Below, one piece after another: positions 9,415 through 17,280 of a DNA stretch of 55,744 nt. Both the position numbers and the translations under genes were made by a program. The DNA lies in NCBI GenBank assembly GCA_002423145.1, contig DIUU01000009.1, positions 1 to 55,744 of the forward strand, written 5' to 3'. Under the pieces are notes generated by a model. The model made no database searches. It worked only from the letters and a program-made list of their open reading frames with translations, and was not told the origin of the DNA. Every line of letters starts with the position of its first letter. The first letter of the stretch is position 1. The stretch is from Acholeplasmataceae bacterium UBA6150 (lineage in GTDB: Bacteria > Bacillota_I > Bacilli_A > Acholeplasmatales > UBA5453).

Positions 9415-9959
9415 AATAGTCCCCTTTCGATTATTTTGTTATAAATCGGCATCATTTCTGGTTCCGATACATAGGTGGTTATGTCTTTAATATCAACCCA
9501 TTTTACCCCGTGGGTTTCTTCTTCGTTTTGATACAGTAGTTCAGTCTCATCAGCAATCAATATGAATGACGCATTTAAGTGTAAATGTGATGAGATGGGT
9601 AAGCCCCGTTTATAGTGAAACCATACGGGTAAGACTTCAATACTGATGGGGGTATCTTTCAATACATCAAGATGTTTTAAACCGGTTTCTTCTTTGGCTT
9701 CTTTAAGAGCCACTTTTAGAAAATCCGTATCGCCATCCATGTGTCCACCAGTCCAGCCCCAGGAGTCGTATAGTTTATGATAAATCAATAAGGTTTTAGT
9801 CATCGTTTTATTGAAAATCATCGCTGAAGATGAAAAGTGCATGGCCGGGTGTCTATCAAATAAAGCGTTGCCGTAATGCTTGATCGCATCCTCGATATAA
9901 GCTAAATCCATGACTTCTAAGTCAGACTTGGGTTGATATTCGGTAAATAAATCGAACAT
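9411..9959 (-). CDS. NUDIX hydrolase
   Basis: A 182-residue protein with a Nudix box at about residues 75-100: GHMDGDT, then KEAKEETGL, close to GX5EX7REUXEEXGU. The first conserved Glu is replaced by Thr and the Arg by Lys, while the metal-binding EE pair is intact. NUDIX enzymes cleave nucleoside diphosphates linked to another group. Similar proteins are annotated as NTP pyrophosphohydrolases acting on oxidised nucleotides or isopentenyl-diphosphate-isomerase-like; neither is certain. First gene of a two-gene operon with the HAD phosphatase, suggesting nucleotide or metabolite clean-up. Confidence 0.88.
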   Translation of the reverse strand: MFDLFTEYQPKSDLEVMDLAYIEDAIKHYGNALFDRHPAMHFSSSAMIFNKTMTKTLLIYHKLYDSWGWTGGHMDGDTDFLKVALKEAKEETGLKHLDVLKDTPISIEVLPVWFHYKRGLPISSHLHLNASFILIADETELLYQNEEETHGVKWVDIKDITTYVSEPEMMPIYNKIIERGLL

Positions 9960-10038
9960 AGATTCACTTCCTTTAGAGATTATTTTCTATTATACAACAA
10001 ATATGGGATTTACCAAAAACTTTTTTCATCTATAAGGG

Positions 10039-10067
10039 TTGATTTTAAAAAATTAGTATGTTATCAT
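10039..10067 (+). promoter_or_regulatory. Promoter of the tRNA-Lys gene
   Basis: TTGATT (10039-10044), a 17-bp spacer, then TATCAT (10062-10067), ending 17 bp before the tRNA 5' end. Confidence 0.7.
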
Positions 10068-10084
10068 ATTCGTGCTGAAAAAAT

Positions 10085-10160
10085 GCACCCTTAGCTCAGT
10101 TGGTAGAGCAAATGACTCTTAATCATTGGGTCCACGGTTCGAGCCCGTGAGGGTGTACCA
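10085..10160 (+). tRNA. tRNA-Lys (anticodon CUU), CCA encoded
   Basis: A 76-nt cloverleaf: acceptor GCACCCT pairs with AGGGTGT (first pair G-U), D arm GCTC/GAGC, anticodon stem AATGA/TCATT around loop CTCTTAA with anticodon CTT, T arm CACGG-TTCGAGC-CCGTG, discriminator A and encoded CCA. It decodes AAG. Confidence 0.97.
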
Positions 10161-10170
10161 TCGAAATAAT

Positions 10171-10200
10171 AAAGCCTATCTCTGATGAGTAGGCTTTTTT
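10171..10200 (+). terminator. Terminator downstream of tRNA-Lys
   Basis: AAAGCCTA hairpin with TAGGCTTTTTT. Because the left arm begins with AAA, it can also serve the converging endonuclease gene. Confidence 0.85.
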
Positions 10201-10206
10201 GTATTT

Positions 10207-11187
10207 TTAAAGGGTATATTGTAAAACAGTTAGAAAGTAATTTGGTAATAATCCCGTATTTTCGGGTTTGGTCAACGCCTCAATGGTTTTATCTTCCCAA
10301 ATCAAATGGACATATTCTGGTTTATCGATGAATGGGTTTCGATTGCCTTGGGCTACGTAAATCGCTTGGTTGCGTTTGGCTTCAAACGCATCCACAGGGT
10401 CTGCTTTATGCCACTCGAGTAGGACCGATAGTTTACCCATCGTGACGCGGTCCATGGTATAGGTTTCACCTGTATCAAAGCCCTCGTCGGCTAAGGATAA
10501 AAAGTCATACATGGTTGCCATATAGAATAATATTCTCGCAACATCCCCTTTGTGCTCATCCCCTGGGTAATAACCCCCATCGCCGTTGATTTTATGTTCT
10601 CCACTACCTGCAGTGAATATACGGTCGCTACGAGATGAATTTACAGACTGAATGATGGCCCTTAGGTTGTGTAAATCTGAGGCTTGGTTTCGCTGTGAAC
10701 CGGTAACGCGTGGTATACCTAAACGGGAGTTTGGCCAGACATGTTCTCTGGTCCAAGTGGTGCCGTCCCATGTAGAGGAAACCGTGGCTGAATTATAAAT
10801 CGTATAGACTAAACTAGGGTCTTGAATCAAAGCGTCAGCCACCCCTAAAATTTGTCTTGCTTCATCATAAGATGTGGGTGTAAATCCTGTATTTAAAATG
10901 GTATGTAAGGTCGTCTTGAGTTCATCACCCATATCGTTGTTCGCTTCATAATAATAGGTATTATTCTCAACCAACGTATAGTAATAATAACCCTCTGCAT
11001 TTTGTTCTGACCCATAGGTTTGGGTGTTGGGAGCTTCATAAAAATAGAAATAATACATCAGTGCAAAAGCCACAATTAAAACGATGAAAAGGACTTGAAC
11101 AACGGGGTTCTTCTTCATCTTTTTAACTTTTTTATTAACTTTACGTTTGATCTGAGTTTCAAAACTCGGTTTCTTTTTGGTGGCCAT
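10207..11187 (-). CDS. Membrane-anchored endonuclease I family nuclease
   Basis: A 326-residue protein with a Lys-rich N-terminus, one membrane segment (about residues 28-48) and an extracytoplasmic Endonuclease_1 (EndA/NucM-like) domain. The signature TREHVWPNSRLG contains the likely catalytic His, followed by SDLHNLRA and DEHKGDVARILFYM. Family enzymes are metal-dependent, non-specific DNases/RNases. A surface nuclease fits nucleotide scavenging by an organism with limited biosynthesis (inference). Start ATG at 11187 follows GAGGTAACC. It is only 7 bp downstream of the phosphodiesterase gene, so they are probably co-transcribed. Confidence 0.93.
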   Translation of the reverse strand: MATKKKPSFETQIKRKVNKKVKKMKKNPVVQVLFIVLIVAFALMYYFYFYEAPNTQTYGSEQNAEGYYYYTLVENNTYYYEANNDMGDELKTTLHTILNTGFTPTSYDEARQILGVADALIQDPSLVYTIYNSATVSSTWDGTTWTREHVWPNSRLGIPRVTGSQRNQASDLHNLRAIIQSVNSSRSDRIFTAGSGEHKINGDGGYYPGDEHKGDVARILFYMATMYDFLSLADEGFDTGETYTMDRVTMGKLSVLLEWHKADPVDAFEAKRNQAIYVAQGNRNPFIDKPEYVHLIWEDKTIEALTKPENTGLLPNYFLTVLQYTL

Positions 11188-11194
11188 GGTTACC

Positions 11195-12280
11195 TCACTT
11201 TTCCAAAATGATTAAGGGGACCCACATTTCATCTGGGTGGATGCCAGCGTGGTGTGCCTTGAATGTGCTACTTTCTTTGATATTAAACATGTATTTATCG
11301 TGTGATAGAGCCATGTAATCGCCAATAAAATCATCCAAGAGCGGGTGCTGTTCACCAGAACCTAAAATCCCTGAATCATACATTTCTTGTTTCGTCATCA
11401 GAACGAACTTGTTGTCAAAAGCACATTTAAATTCGGTTTCAAATCTAGATTCTTCGCCTTTTTTAACGAAAAATGCAGTACTTCTCGGTTCTACCGATGG
11501 TTTTTTATCTAGTAAATTCAAAATCGGATGGTCATATAACGCAATCCCTTCGACATCGACTAGACCATGATCAGCGATGACGATGATCAACGTATCTTTA
11601 TTGACGCTATCATATAGCCTTTCGACTTGATTGTTTAAATCCGTAAGTGTCGCTTTAACTTTATCATTGAATACCCCTTCATCGTGGATGGTATAATCGG
11701 GTTCTGTCCAATAAGCATAGGTAAACGATGACTCTTTTTTGGATATATCGATCAATTCATCAACCATCAAATCAAATGATTTATAACCGTTGATTTCGAA
11801 ATCGGGGAATAGTTTTCGAACCGATAAATCAGGATTGGCTTTCTTAATTTTTTCGAGGATGGTTTCATATGCTAGATAGGTATCCTTAAAATGGGTCTTT
11901 AACAGATGGGATTCATCATAAAAATCCTTATTTAAAAAAACGACGGTATGACAATCTTCAAACCGGTTGTATTGGGTCCAGCCCACATGACCGTGTTCAA
12001 AGGGGGTTAATCCCGATAATACTGAGGTGGTAGCGGCGACTGTGGTCGGTGGATAAACCGATGTTATCGCGGTTTTAACATGTTTTCTTAATAGCGTATT
12101 TTCATCGATATTATTTAAGATATTCATGCCCATACCATCCAGTAAAATGAGCATAATATGTTTTTTATCCTGAAGATAGGGTTTCAAAATCTCCAGTTTT
12201 GCATGATGAGAAAACACCCCGTAGTGTTCTAGGAGTGTGGTGGATACATTCAAAATCGACTGCTTATAGTTCGGATACAT
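11195..12280 (-). CDS. Alkaline-phosphatase-superfamily (type I) phosphodiesterase
   Basis: A 361-residue AP-fold enzyme. LILLDGMG supplies metal-binding Asp, VYPPTTVAATTSVLSG holds the nucleophile Thr, and IADHGLVD plus a C-terminal HHAGIHPDEMW complete the metal-ligand pattern of nucleotide pyrophosphatases/phosphodiesterases. It has no signal peptide, so it is probably cytoplasmic. Related proteins cleave nucleotide or sugar phosphodiesters; the substrate is unknown. The start at 12280 follows GGGAGGG. Paired with the surface nuclease downstream. Confidence 0.88.
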   Translation of the reverse strand: MYPNYKQSILNVSTTLLEHYGVFSHHAKLEILKPYLQDKKHIMLILLDGMGMNILNNIDENTLLRKHVKTAITSVYPPTTVAATTSVLSGLTPFEHGHVGWTQYNRFEDCHTVVFLNKDFYDESHLLKTHFKDTYLAYETILEKIKKANPDLSVRKLFPDFEINGYKSFDLMVDELIDISKKESSFTYAYWTEPDYTIHDEGVFNDKVKATLTDLNNQVERLYDSVNKDTLIIVIADHGLVDVEGIALYDHPILNLLDKKPSVEPRSTAFFVKKGEESRFETEFKCAFDNKFVLMTKQEMYDSGILGSGEQHPLLDDFIGDYMALSHDKYMFNIKESSTFKAHHAGIHPDEMWVPLIILEK

Positions 12281-12296
12281 AAGGACATCCCTCCCT

Positions 12297-12327
12297 AAAA
12301 AAATAATCCACGCTGAGATGGACTATT
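12297..12327 (-). terminator. Terminator of the 66-aa protein gene
   Basis: Minus strand AATAGTCCA-TCTCAGCG-TGGATTATT followed by TTTTTT. It overlaps the stop at 12323 and precedes the phosphodiesterase gene. Confidence 0.75.
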
Positions 12328-12523
12328 TGTTTGCGTTCAGTTTTAAAATCAGATAGTTTTGATCAAACGCTTCTGGATATGGATACGCCACTTCTCTCAT
12401 ACGCTTAAATAAAACGTACACGAGACGACGATCAACATCGATTCTTGTGATGACGCCAATTTCCTTTTCACCAACGACATTTACTTTTTCGCCAATGATT
12501 CTGGACTCATTACCCCATGACAT
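12323..12523 (-). CDS. Small conserved-looking protein, 66 aa
   Basis: A well-formed small gene with AAGGGAAGGTGATT before its ATG and a terminator after its stop. The sequence (EKVNVVGEKEIGVITRIDVDRR) is beta-rich and may form a small SH3-like barrel. No family is recognised and no function assigned. It stands alone between the phosphodiesterase and the ABC permease. Confidence 0.7.
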   Translation of the reverse strand: MSWGNESRIIGEKVNVVGEKEIGVITRIDVDRRLVYVLFKRMREVAYPYPEAFDQNYLILKLNANK

Positions 12524-12592
12524 ACAATCACCTTCCCTTACTTAAATAGTATAACATAGTTTGATTCTTTTTGTTTTCAATAAACTTCCAAA

Positions 12593-13381
12593 TTATGAAA
12601 CTGAAATGCGTTTTTGGTATCGTAAATACCCATAAAACAGTCCCACAAGGGTTAAACCTGTGAATACTAAAAAGCTTATGTATTCAAAAGTGTCTTGGTT
12701 TTTTAAAATGGAAACTGGATCAGAGAATGTAAATGGGCTGATGTATTTCAATGCTTTTAGCCAATCGTTGTCTGTGAGTGTCGATAAGAGGGCCACAATA
12801 TAGAGTGGTAAAGGAATCGCGATCGCCACCATCGACTTGAATTCTTTGTCCAGCCATAGGGCTAAAATGAAGCCTAAACAAGCGATATATAGATACATCA
12901 CACCGTTGAGCAGTGTAAATAAAGCATAATCTCCCAAATTGAAAGATTCATTAATGGATAGAAAACCAAGATAACCCACAATCCCATTGATCACGGTAAA
13001 CGCTGTAACCATGATGACCAATAAGGTCAATTTGGATAGATAAAATGTCTTTTTTGAAACCCCCTGGGTATACAACACTTCAGCGACCCGTTCTTTTTCA
13101 AACGTTGAGATCAAATTGAAGCCAAGCAGTGCTGCGAATATCGCACCAAAGAGTTGTAACATCATCGCACCCTCGGTAGCGAAATATTCAAGTACGTCTT
13201 CAGGGATACCACCGAATTGGGCCATGATGGCCATCAGTTCTTCAGGAATCTGTGCATAGATGTCTTTTACCAAAGGGTATAAAACAATGATTAAAAACAC
13301 CATGGTCGATACCCCGATGGACCAAATGAGGGTTGATTTATAATTTCGTTTAATTTCCATCCTCAATAGCGTCTTAAACAT
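12593..13381 (-). CDS. ABC-2 type transporter permease
   Basis: About 262 residues with six predicted membrane segments and an N-terminal cytoplasmic RMEIKRNYKSTLIW typical of ABC-2 permeases. The start is placed at 13381, where ATGTTTAA overlaps the stop of the ATPase gene and GTGAGC serves as ribosome site; an in-frame ATG at 13399 is an alternative. It forms an exporter with the preceding ATPase. Cargo is unknown; antibiotic/peptide export or lipid export is typical for such pairs. Confidence 0.88.
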   Translation of the reverse strand: MFKTLLRMEIKRNYKSTLIWSIGVSTMVFLIIVLYPLVKDIYAQIPEELMAIMAQFGGIPEDVLEYFATEGAMMLQLFGAIFAALLGFNLISTFEKERVAEVLYTQGVSKKTFYLSKLTLLVIMVTAFTVINGIVGYLGFLSINESFNLGDYALFTLLNGVMYLYIACLGFILALWLDKEFKSMVAIAIPLPLYIVALLSTLTDNDWLKALKYISPFTFSDPVSILKNQDTFEYISFLVFTGLTLVGLFYGYLRYQKRISVS

Positions 13382-14249
13382 GATTTTGCTCACTTTCATA
13401 GTAACTTAAGAAAATCTCTTCGAGTGTAACATCACGAATAACCACATCTTGAAATTCATATTGGCTCATGACTTTCAACAACGGTTGAACCGGACCCTGA
13501 TAGCGGAATTCTCCCCCACGAGATGTTTGTTTTAAATCGGATAACCCAGAGATACTGATGGTTTGAAACGGTGTAAATTCAACAATTTTGTGTTCTTCTT
13601 TTTTCAATACATGCATATCGTTTTCAAGGATCACGATGCCTTTTTTGATGAGTCCCACACGGTCACATACTTTTTGAATGTCCGATAACACATGACTCGA
13701 TAAAAAGATGGTCTTGCCTTGATGTTTTATGTCGAGTAATAATTCGAGAAATTGTTTTTGAATCAGAGGGTCTAGACCTGTGGTCGGTTCATCTAGGATG
13801 AGCAACTCAGGTTCATGCATCAAAGCCATCAAGATCCCAATCTTCTTTTTATTACCAAAAGACAAGGCATGAAACGGTTTTTCTGTATCGATATCGAGCA
13901 ATGTAATGAGTTTCTTAACATAAACCGGATTTGGCTTTCGAATTTGTGAATAAAACTCGATGAGTTCACTCACTTTGTATTCAGGGAAGAATGCAGCCTC
14001 AGATGGCATATAACCCACACTTTGTTGGATTTTGGTTTCGCCCATTTGACAGTCAATACCCAGTACATTTGCCATACCACTATCCTTAGGTAATAACCCC
14101 ATGAGAATTCGAATGAGTGTCGTTTTCCCCGCCCCATTTGGGCCGATGAATCCATAAATTTCACCTTTATTCACAGATAAAGACGCCGATTCTAAACCGC
14201 GTTTCGTACCATAGTATTTACTTAAACCTTTTGTTTCGATGACAGCCAT
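13374..14249 (-). CDS. ABC transporter ATP-binding protein (ABC-2 exporter type)
   Basis: A 291-residue ATPase: Walker A GPNGAGKT near residue 40, degenerate signature LSFGNKKKIG, Walker B LLILDEPTTGLDP, and H-loop Ser-Ser-His (SSHVL). The C-terminal extension of about 80 residues is usual for exporter ATPases of the CcmA/BcrA type. AGAGGTGATTAT precedes the ATG. It overlaps the permease gene by 8 bp, so the two are translationally coupled. Confidence 0.92.
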   Translation of the reverse strand: MAVIETKGLSKYYGTKRGLESASLSVNKGEIYGFIGPNGAGKTTLIRILMGLLPKDSGMANVLGIDCQMGETKIQQSVGYMPSEAAFFPEYKVSELIEFYSQIRKPNPVYVKKLITLLDIDTEKPFHALSFGNKKKIGILMALMHEPELLILDEPTTGLDPLIQKQFLELLLDIKHQGKTIFLSSHVLSDIQKVCDRVGLIKKGIVILENDMHVLKKEEHKIVEFTPFQTISISGLSDLKQTSRGGEFRYQGPVQPLLKVMSQYEFQDVVIRDVTLEEIFLSYYESEQNHV

Positions 14250-14282
14250 ATAATCACCTCTAGATTTATAATATCATACCTC

Positions 14283-14317
14283 AAAAAAAATAGACACCCA
14301 TTAAAGGTGCCTATTTG
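14283..14317 (-). terminator. Terminator of the FN3 lipoprotein gene
   Basis: Minus strand AAATAGGCACC-TTTAAT-GGGTGTCTATTT followed by TTTTTT, just after the lipoprotein stop at 14329. Confidence 0.85.
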
Positions 14318-14328
14318 GAAACATTAAA

Positions 14329-17142
14329 TTAAGTAACAATCATCGGTGGTTCTTCACTGCCAGAAAACATTTCAAAGAATGCATAAATATCATTTCTTTG
14401 TTGTTCCGTTAAGTTCGCGAAATCAAAGGCAGATATTCTTTCTAATTCAGAATCGATATGCGCGATACCATCCAATAGATTGGTTCTGACTTCAATCAAC
14501 ATTTGTGCGTCTATCGATAACAAGGTTTGTAATTCTGAATTGCCTAAAATATCGTCGATGATGATATCAATCGTATCTTCAATGAGTGTAAGTTTGAGTG
14601 CTATGACATCATTCGCAGAGAGGATGACATGAATCATGAGTCCGAGATCAAATTCAACATCCCACAACATGATTTGTGCATAAATACCTGAAACACTGTC
14701 GATTTCAGCCATAATCGCTTCTTCTAATAACAATCCATTCATAATCACATCGATGAGATGAGGTTTAATATCATTGAATATCGCATCGACATTGATGTCT
14801 AAATCATTGCCTATGACAACGCCTTTCATTGGAAGTCTCATTAAACTTACCCATTGGGTGATGAATGCTTCATCGATATCGCTTCGAATCAAACCACGGT
14901 AATCCATGAGGTGGTCAATCATCATTTCAATGAAGTTTAGAACCATTTCAGGGTTCTTTTCGGTAGCTTCAATGAATGTCGCGATTTCATATAGCATCGC
15001 ACCTTCTGTGGTGATGATGTGTTCAATTAAGGTCTTATCCAATTGATAAATGGTTTCGTAGAACGCGATGTAATTTGGTAATTCAATCACAACTTCGTCG
15101 AGTAATGCGGATACTTTAAGGAAATCTGCAGGTTCCATTTCATCTTCAAGTTGGTCTTTCGCAACCATCACGATGAATGTAATGAAATCAATGATCATCG
15201 GATTTTCATCGATGTTGTTGATAGCGGTGACTAAATCATCTTGTTCGGTTAAGAAGTTATCTAAGTAAGTTAATACATAAACAATCAAATCAGCCACTTT
15301 CGTTGGATTTACACTGCCTTCATAATACATTTCTTCATATTCGTCATAATAACCTGGGGTGACCATACCATCTACAATACCCATCACATCTTCAATGGTG
15401 TCTAGATCAACACTGAGTAGGAATTCAAGACCCAAGAGGGTTGAACTTCTTTGAAGTTGAGCTAAAGTATCGGCATGTCCGACCAATGTAGTTGTACTAT
15501 ATCCAGCCACACTGCCTGCCAATGTGATTAAGGTTTCATAGAATATTTCAAAGCTCGATTCAGATGGGATGGTTTCAATTAGAATAGTCACGATTTCATT
15601 CTTTAAAATGAGGACTTCTTCAATCGATAATTCACCTGAGGATAATAATGCTTCAATATCACCAATCAATGTCGAAGGGATCGCTTGATATACCGTTTGA
15701 ATATACGTGCTCACTTCTTCAATGATGGTTCTAACGTGTTCGGATTCATTTTCTAGCATATCCAAAATCATTTCAATCAATTCTACTTGGGTGTCGATAT
15801 CTTTCATACGTTCTTTATAAAAAGCGATGTCTGAAGTCATATAGAATACTTCCCATAGTGGATCAAAGAAATTTGGATAATAACTGTCAATACTATTGGT
15901 AAAATTAACATCAGAAACTTGATGTGCATGGGTGACGATTCGGATAAATAAATCGATGTATGCATCGGTTTCGTCGCCATAATAGTATTGGTCTAAATAG
16001 GATGGATATTGCCAAATAAAGCTGCTATTGAAATCTCTGGTTGCCCAAATAATTCGACTGATATCGAGATTAGGCAAATCCATTAAGAATTGAGCAAATA
16101 AGGCTTGGTCTTCGGATGCGACATGGACTTGTAACGCTTGAACCATCGAAACAAAGCTCGATCCAGTCATCGCTACACCAATCTCAGCCGTCTTAGAGGT
16201 CAATTGTTGTTCGTAAAATACACGGTCAGATTCCATGCCTTCTAAAGCAATGCTTAAAGCTTCATTGCCTAAAGTTAAAACGAAACTTGCGAATATTTGT
16301 GGTGACATACCATAAGCACCCAACTTATCAAATTCTTCTTTGAGTAATGATGGTTGTGGGTTTTCAAATACCATCGGTAATTCGACCATAAAGGACATCA
16401 TCGCTACCATATTGGTAGGATTCATGCCTTCACTGATTGAGACATCTAGATACAAATTAACCATGGTTTCCATACGTACATATTGGGTATATTCAAACTC
16501 GTTTTCAAAATCCCCTGATGTCATATTTGGTACGTATGATGGGTTTACTGCTTTTAATAAATTGGCATAAATAACTTCACGATTTTCAACACTGATGACG
16601 GTGTAGCTCTTCGGTGCTGAAGCTTGAGATAATGTGGTACCCGCAGTCGCTTTGACTGTAACACTATAGGTGCCTGGTACTAAATTCAATGTCGTTAGGT
16701 CAAATGTGGTTTGTGTCGTTGTATAAACAGTAGCGTTGACAATGACTTGATACCCAGTCGCATTAGGTACAGCTACCCAGGTCAAAATATTGCCTGTGAG
16801 GTTGACAATCGGAGCAGCTAAGGTTAAACCACTGCCTTGAACCACATAGCTGATTGAAGCGGTTGGAAGAGAAACTTGAGTCCCCTTTTTCGCAACCACA
16901 GATATAGTATATGTACCCGCCGTGAGGTTTAATGTCGATAAGTCAAACGTCGTGGTGGTAACAACGTGTTCTGTACTGTTGACAACAACAATATAAGAAT
17001 CTGCGCCACTGACCGCAGTCCAGGTTACGATGTCACCTGAAATGGTCACGTTGGTAGGTTTTTCTAGGGTTGTGGTTTGTGTACAACCAAAGAGCGCTAC
17101 CGCGCCAATAAGCATTAATAACAAGAGATAGAAGCGTTTCAT
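14329..17142 (-). CDS. Large lipoprotein with two FN3-like domains and a long helical region
   Basis: A 937-residue product beginning KRFYLLLLMLIGAVALFGC, so lipidated at Cys20. Residues about 27-105 and 107-185 are two similar FN3-like modules, each with VTWTAV/LTWVAV...GTYTISV/GTYSVTV patterns and a shared FDLxTLNLxxGTY motif. The remaining ~750 residues are acidic, Leu/Ile/Met-rich and predicted mostly helical, with no recognised family. GGAAAGGAAATG lies upstream of the ATG and a terminator follows, so it is monocistronic. The organism seems to invest in large surface proteins; substrate binding or structural function are both open. Confidence 0.87.
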   Translation of the reverse strand: MKRFYLLLLMLIGAVALFGCTQTTTLEKPTNVTISGDIVTWTAVSGADSYIVVVNSTEHVVTTTTFDLSTLNLTAGTYTISVVAKKGTQVSLPTASISYVVQGSGLTLAAPIVNLTGNILTWVAVPNATGYQVIVNATVYTTTQTTFDLTTLNLVPGTYSVTVKATAGTTLSQASAPKSYTVISVENREVIYANLLKAVNPSYVPNMTSGDFENEFEYTQYVRMETMVNLYLDVSISEGMNPTNMVAMMSFMVELPMVFENPQPSLLKEEFDKLGAYGMSPQIFASFVLTLGNEALSIALEGMESDRVFYEQQLTSKTAEIGVAMTGSSFVSMVQALQVHVASEDQALFAQFLMDLPNLDISRIIWATRDFNSSFIWQYPSYLDQYYYGDETDAYIDLFIRIVTHAHQVSDVNFTNSIDSYYPNFFDPLWEVFYMTSDIAFYKERMKDIDTQVELIEMILDMLENESEHVRTIIEEVSTYIQTVYQAIPSTLIGDIEALLSSGELSIEEVLILKNEIVTILIETIPSESSFEIFYETLITLAGSVAGYSTTTLVGHADTLAQLQRSSTLLGLEFLLSVDLDTIEDVMGIVDGMVTPGYYDEYEEMYYEGSVNPTKVADLIVYVLTYLDNFLTEQDDLVTAINNIDENPMIIDFITFIVMVAKDQLEDEMEPADFLKVSALLDEVVIELPNYIAFYETIYQLDKTLIEHIITTEGAMLYEIATFIEATEKNPEMVLNFIEMMIDHLMDYRGLIRSDIDEAFITQWVSLMRLPMKGVVIGNDLDINVDAIFNDIKPHLIDVIMNGLLLEEAIMAEIDSVSGIYAQIMLWDVEFDLGLMIHVILSANDVIALKLTLIEDTIDIIIDDILGNSELQTLLSIDAQMLIEVRTNLLDGIAHIDSELERISAFDFANLTEQQRNDIYAFFEMFSGSEEPPMIVT

Positions 17143-17232
17143 AAATAATCATTTCCTTTCCTTGAAATTCACTTTCATTATACTCAATCCAAAAAAATAA
17201 GTATAATGATTTGTCGAATATCTTTCATAAAT

Positions 17233-17280
17233 ATTAAAAAAATGCACTTTTTGAGAAATAATTACTCGAATTGGTGCATT
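17233..17280 (-). terminator. Terminator overlapping the 3' end of the FtsX-like permease gene
   Basis: AATGCAC (17241-17247) pairs with GTGCATT (17274-17280) across a long loop that contains the stop codon. The minus-strand transcript then runs into TTTTTTT. Confidence 0.55.
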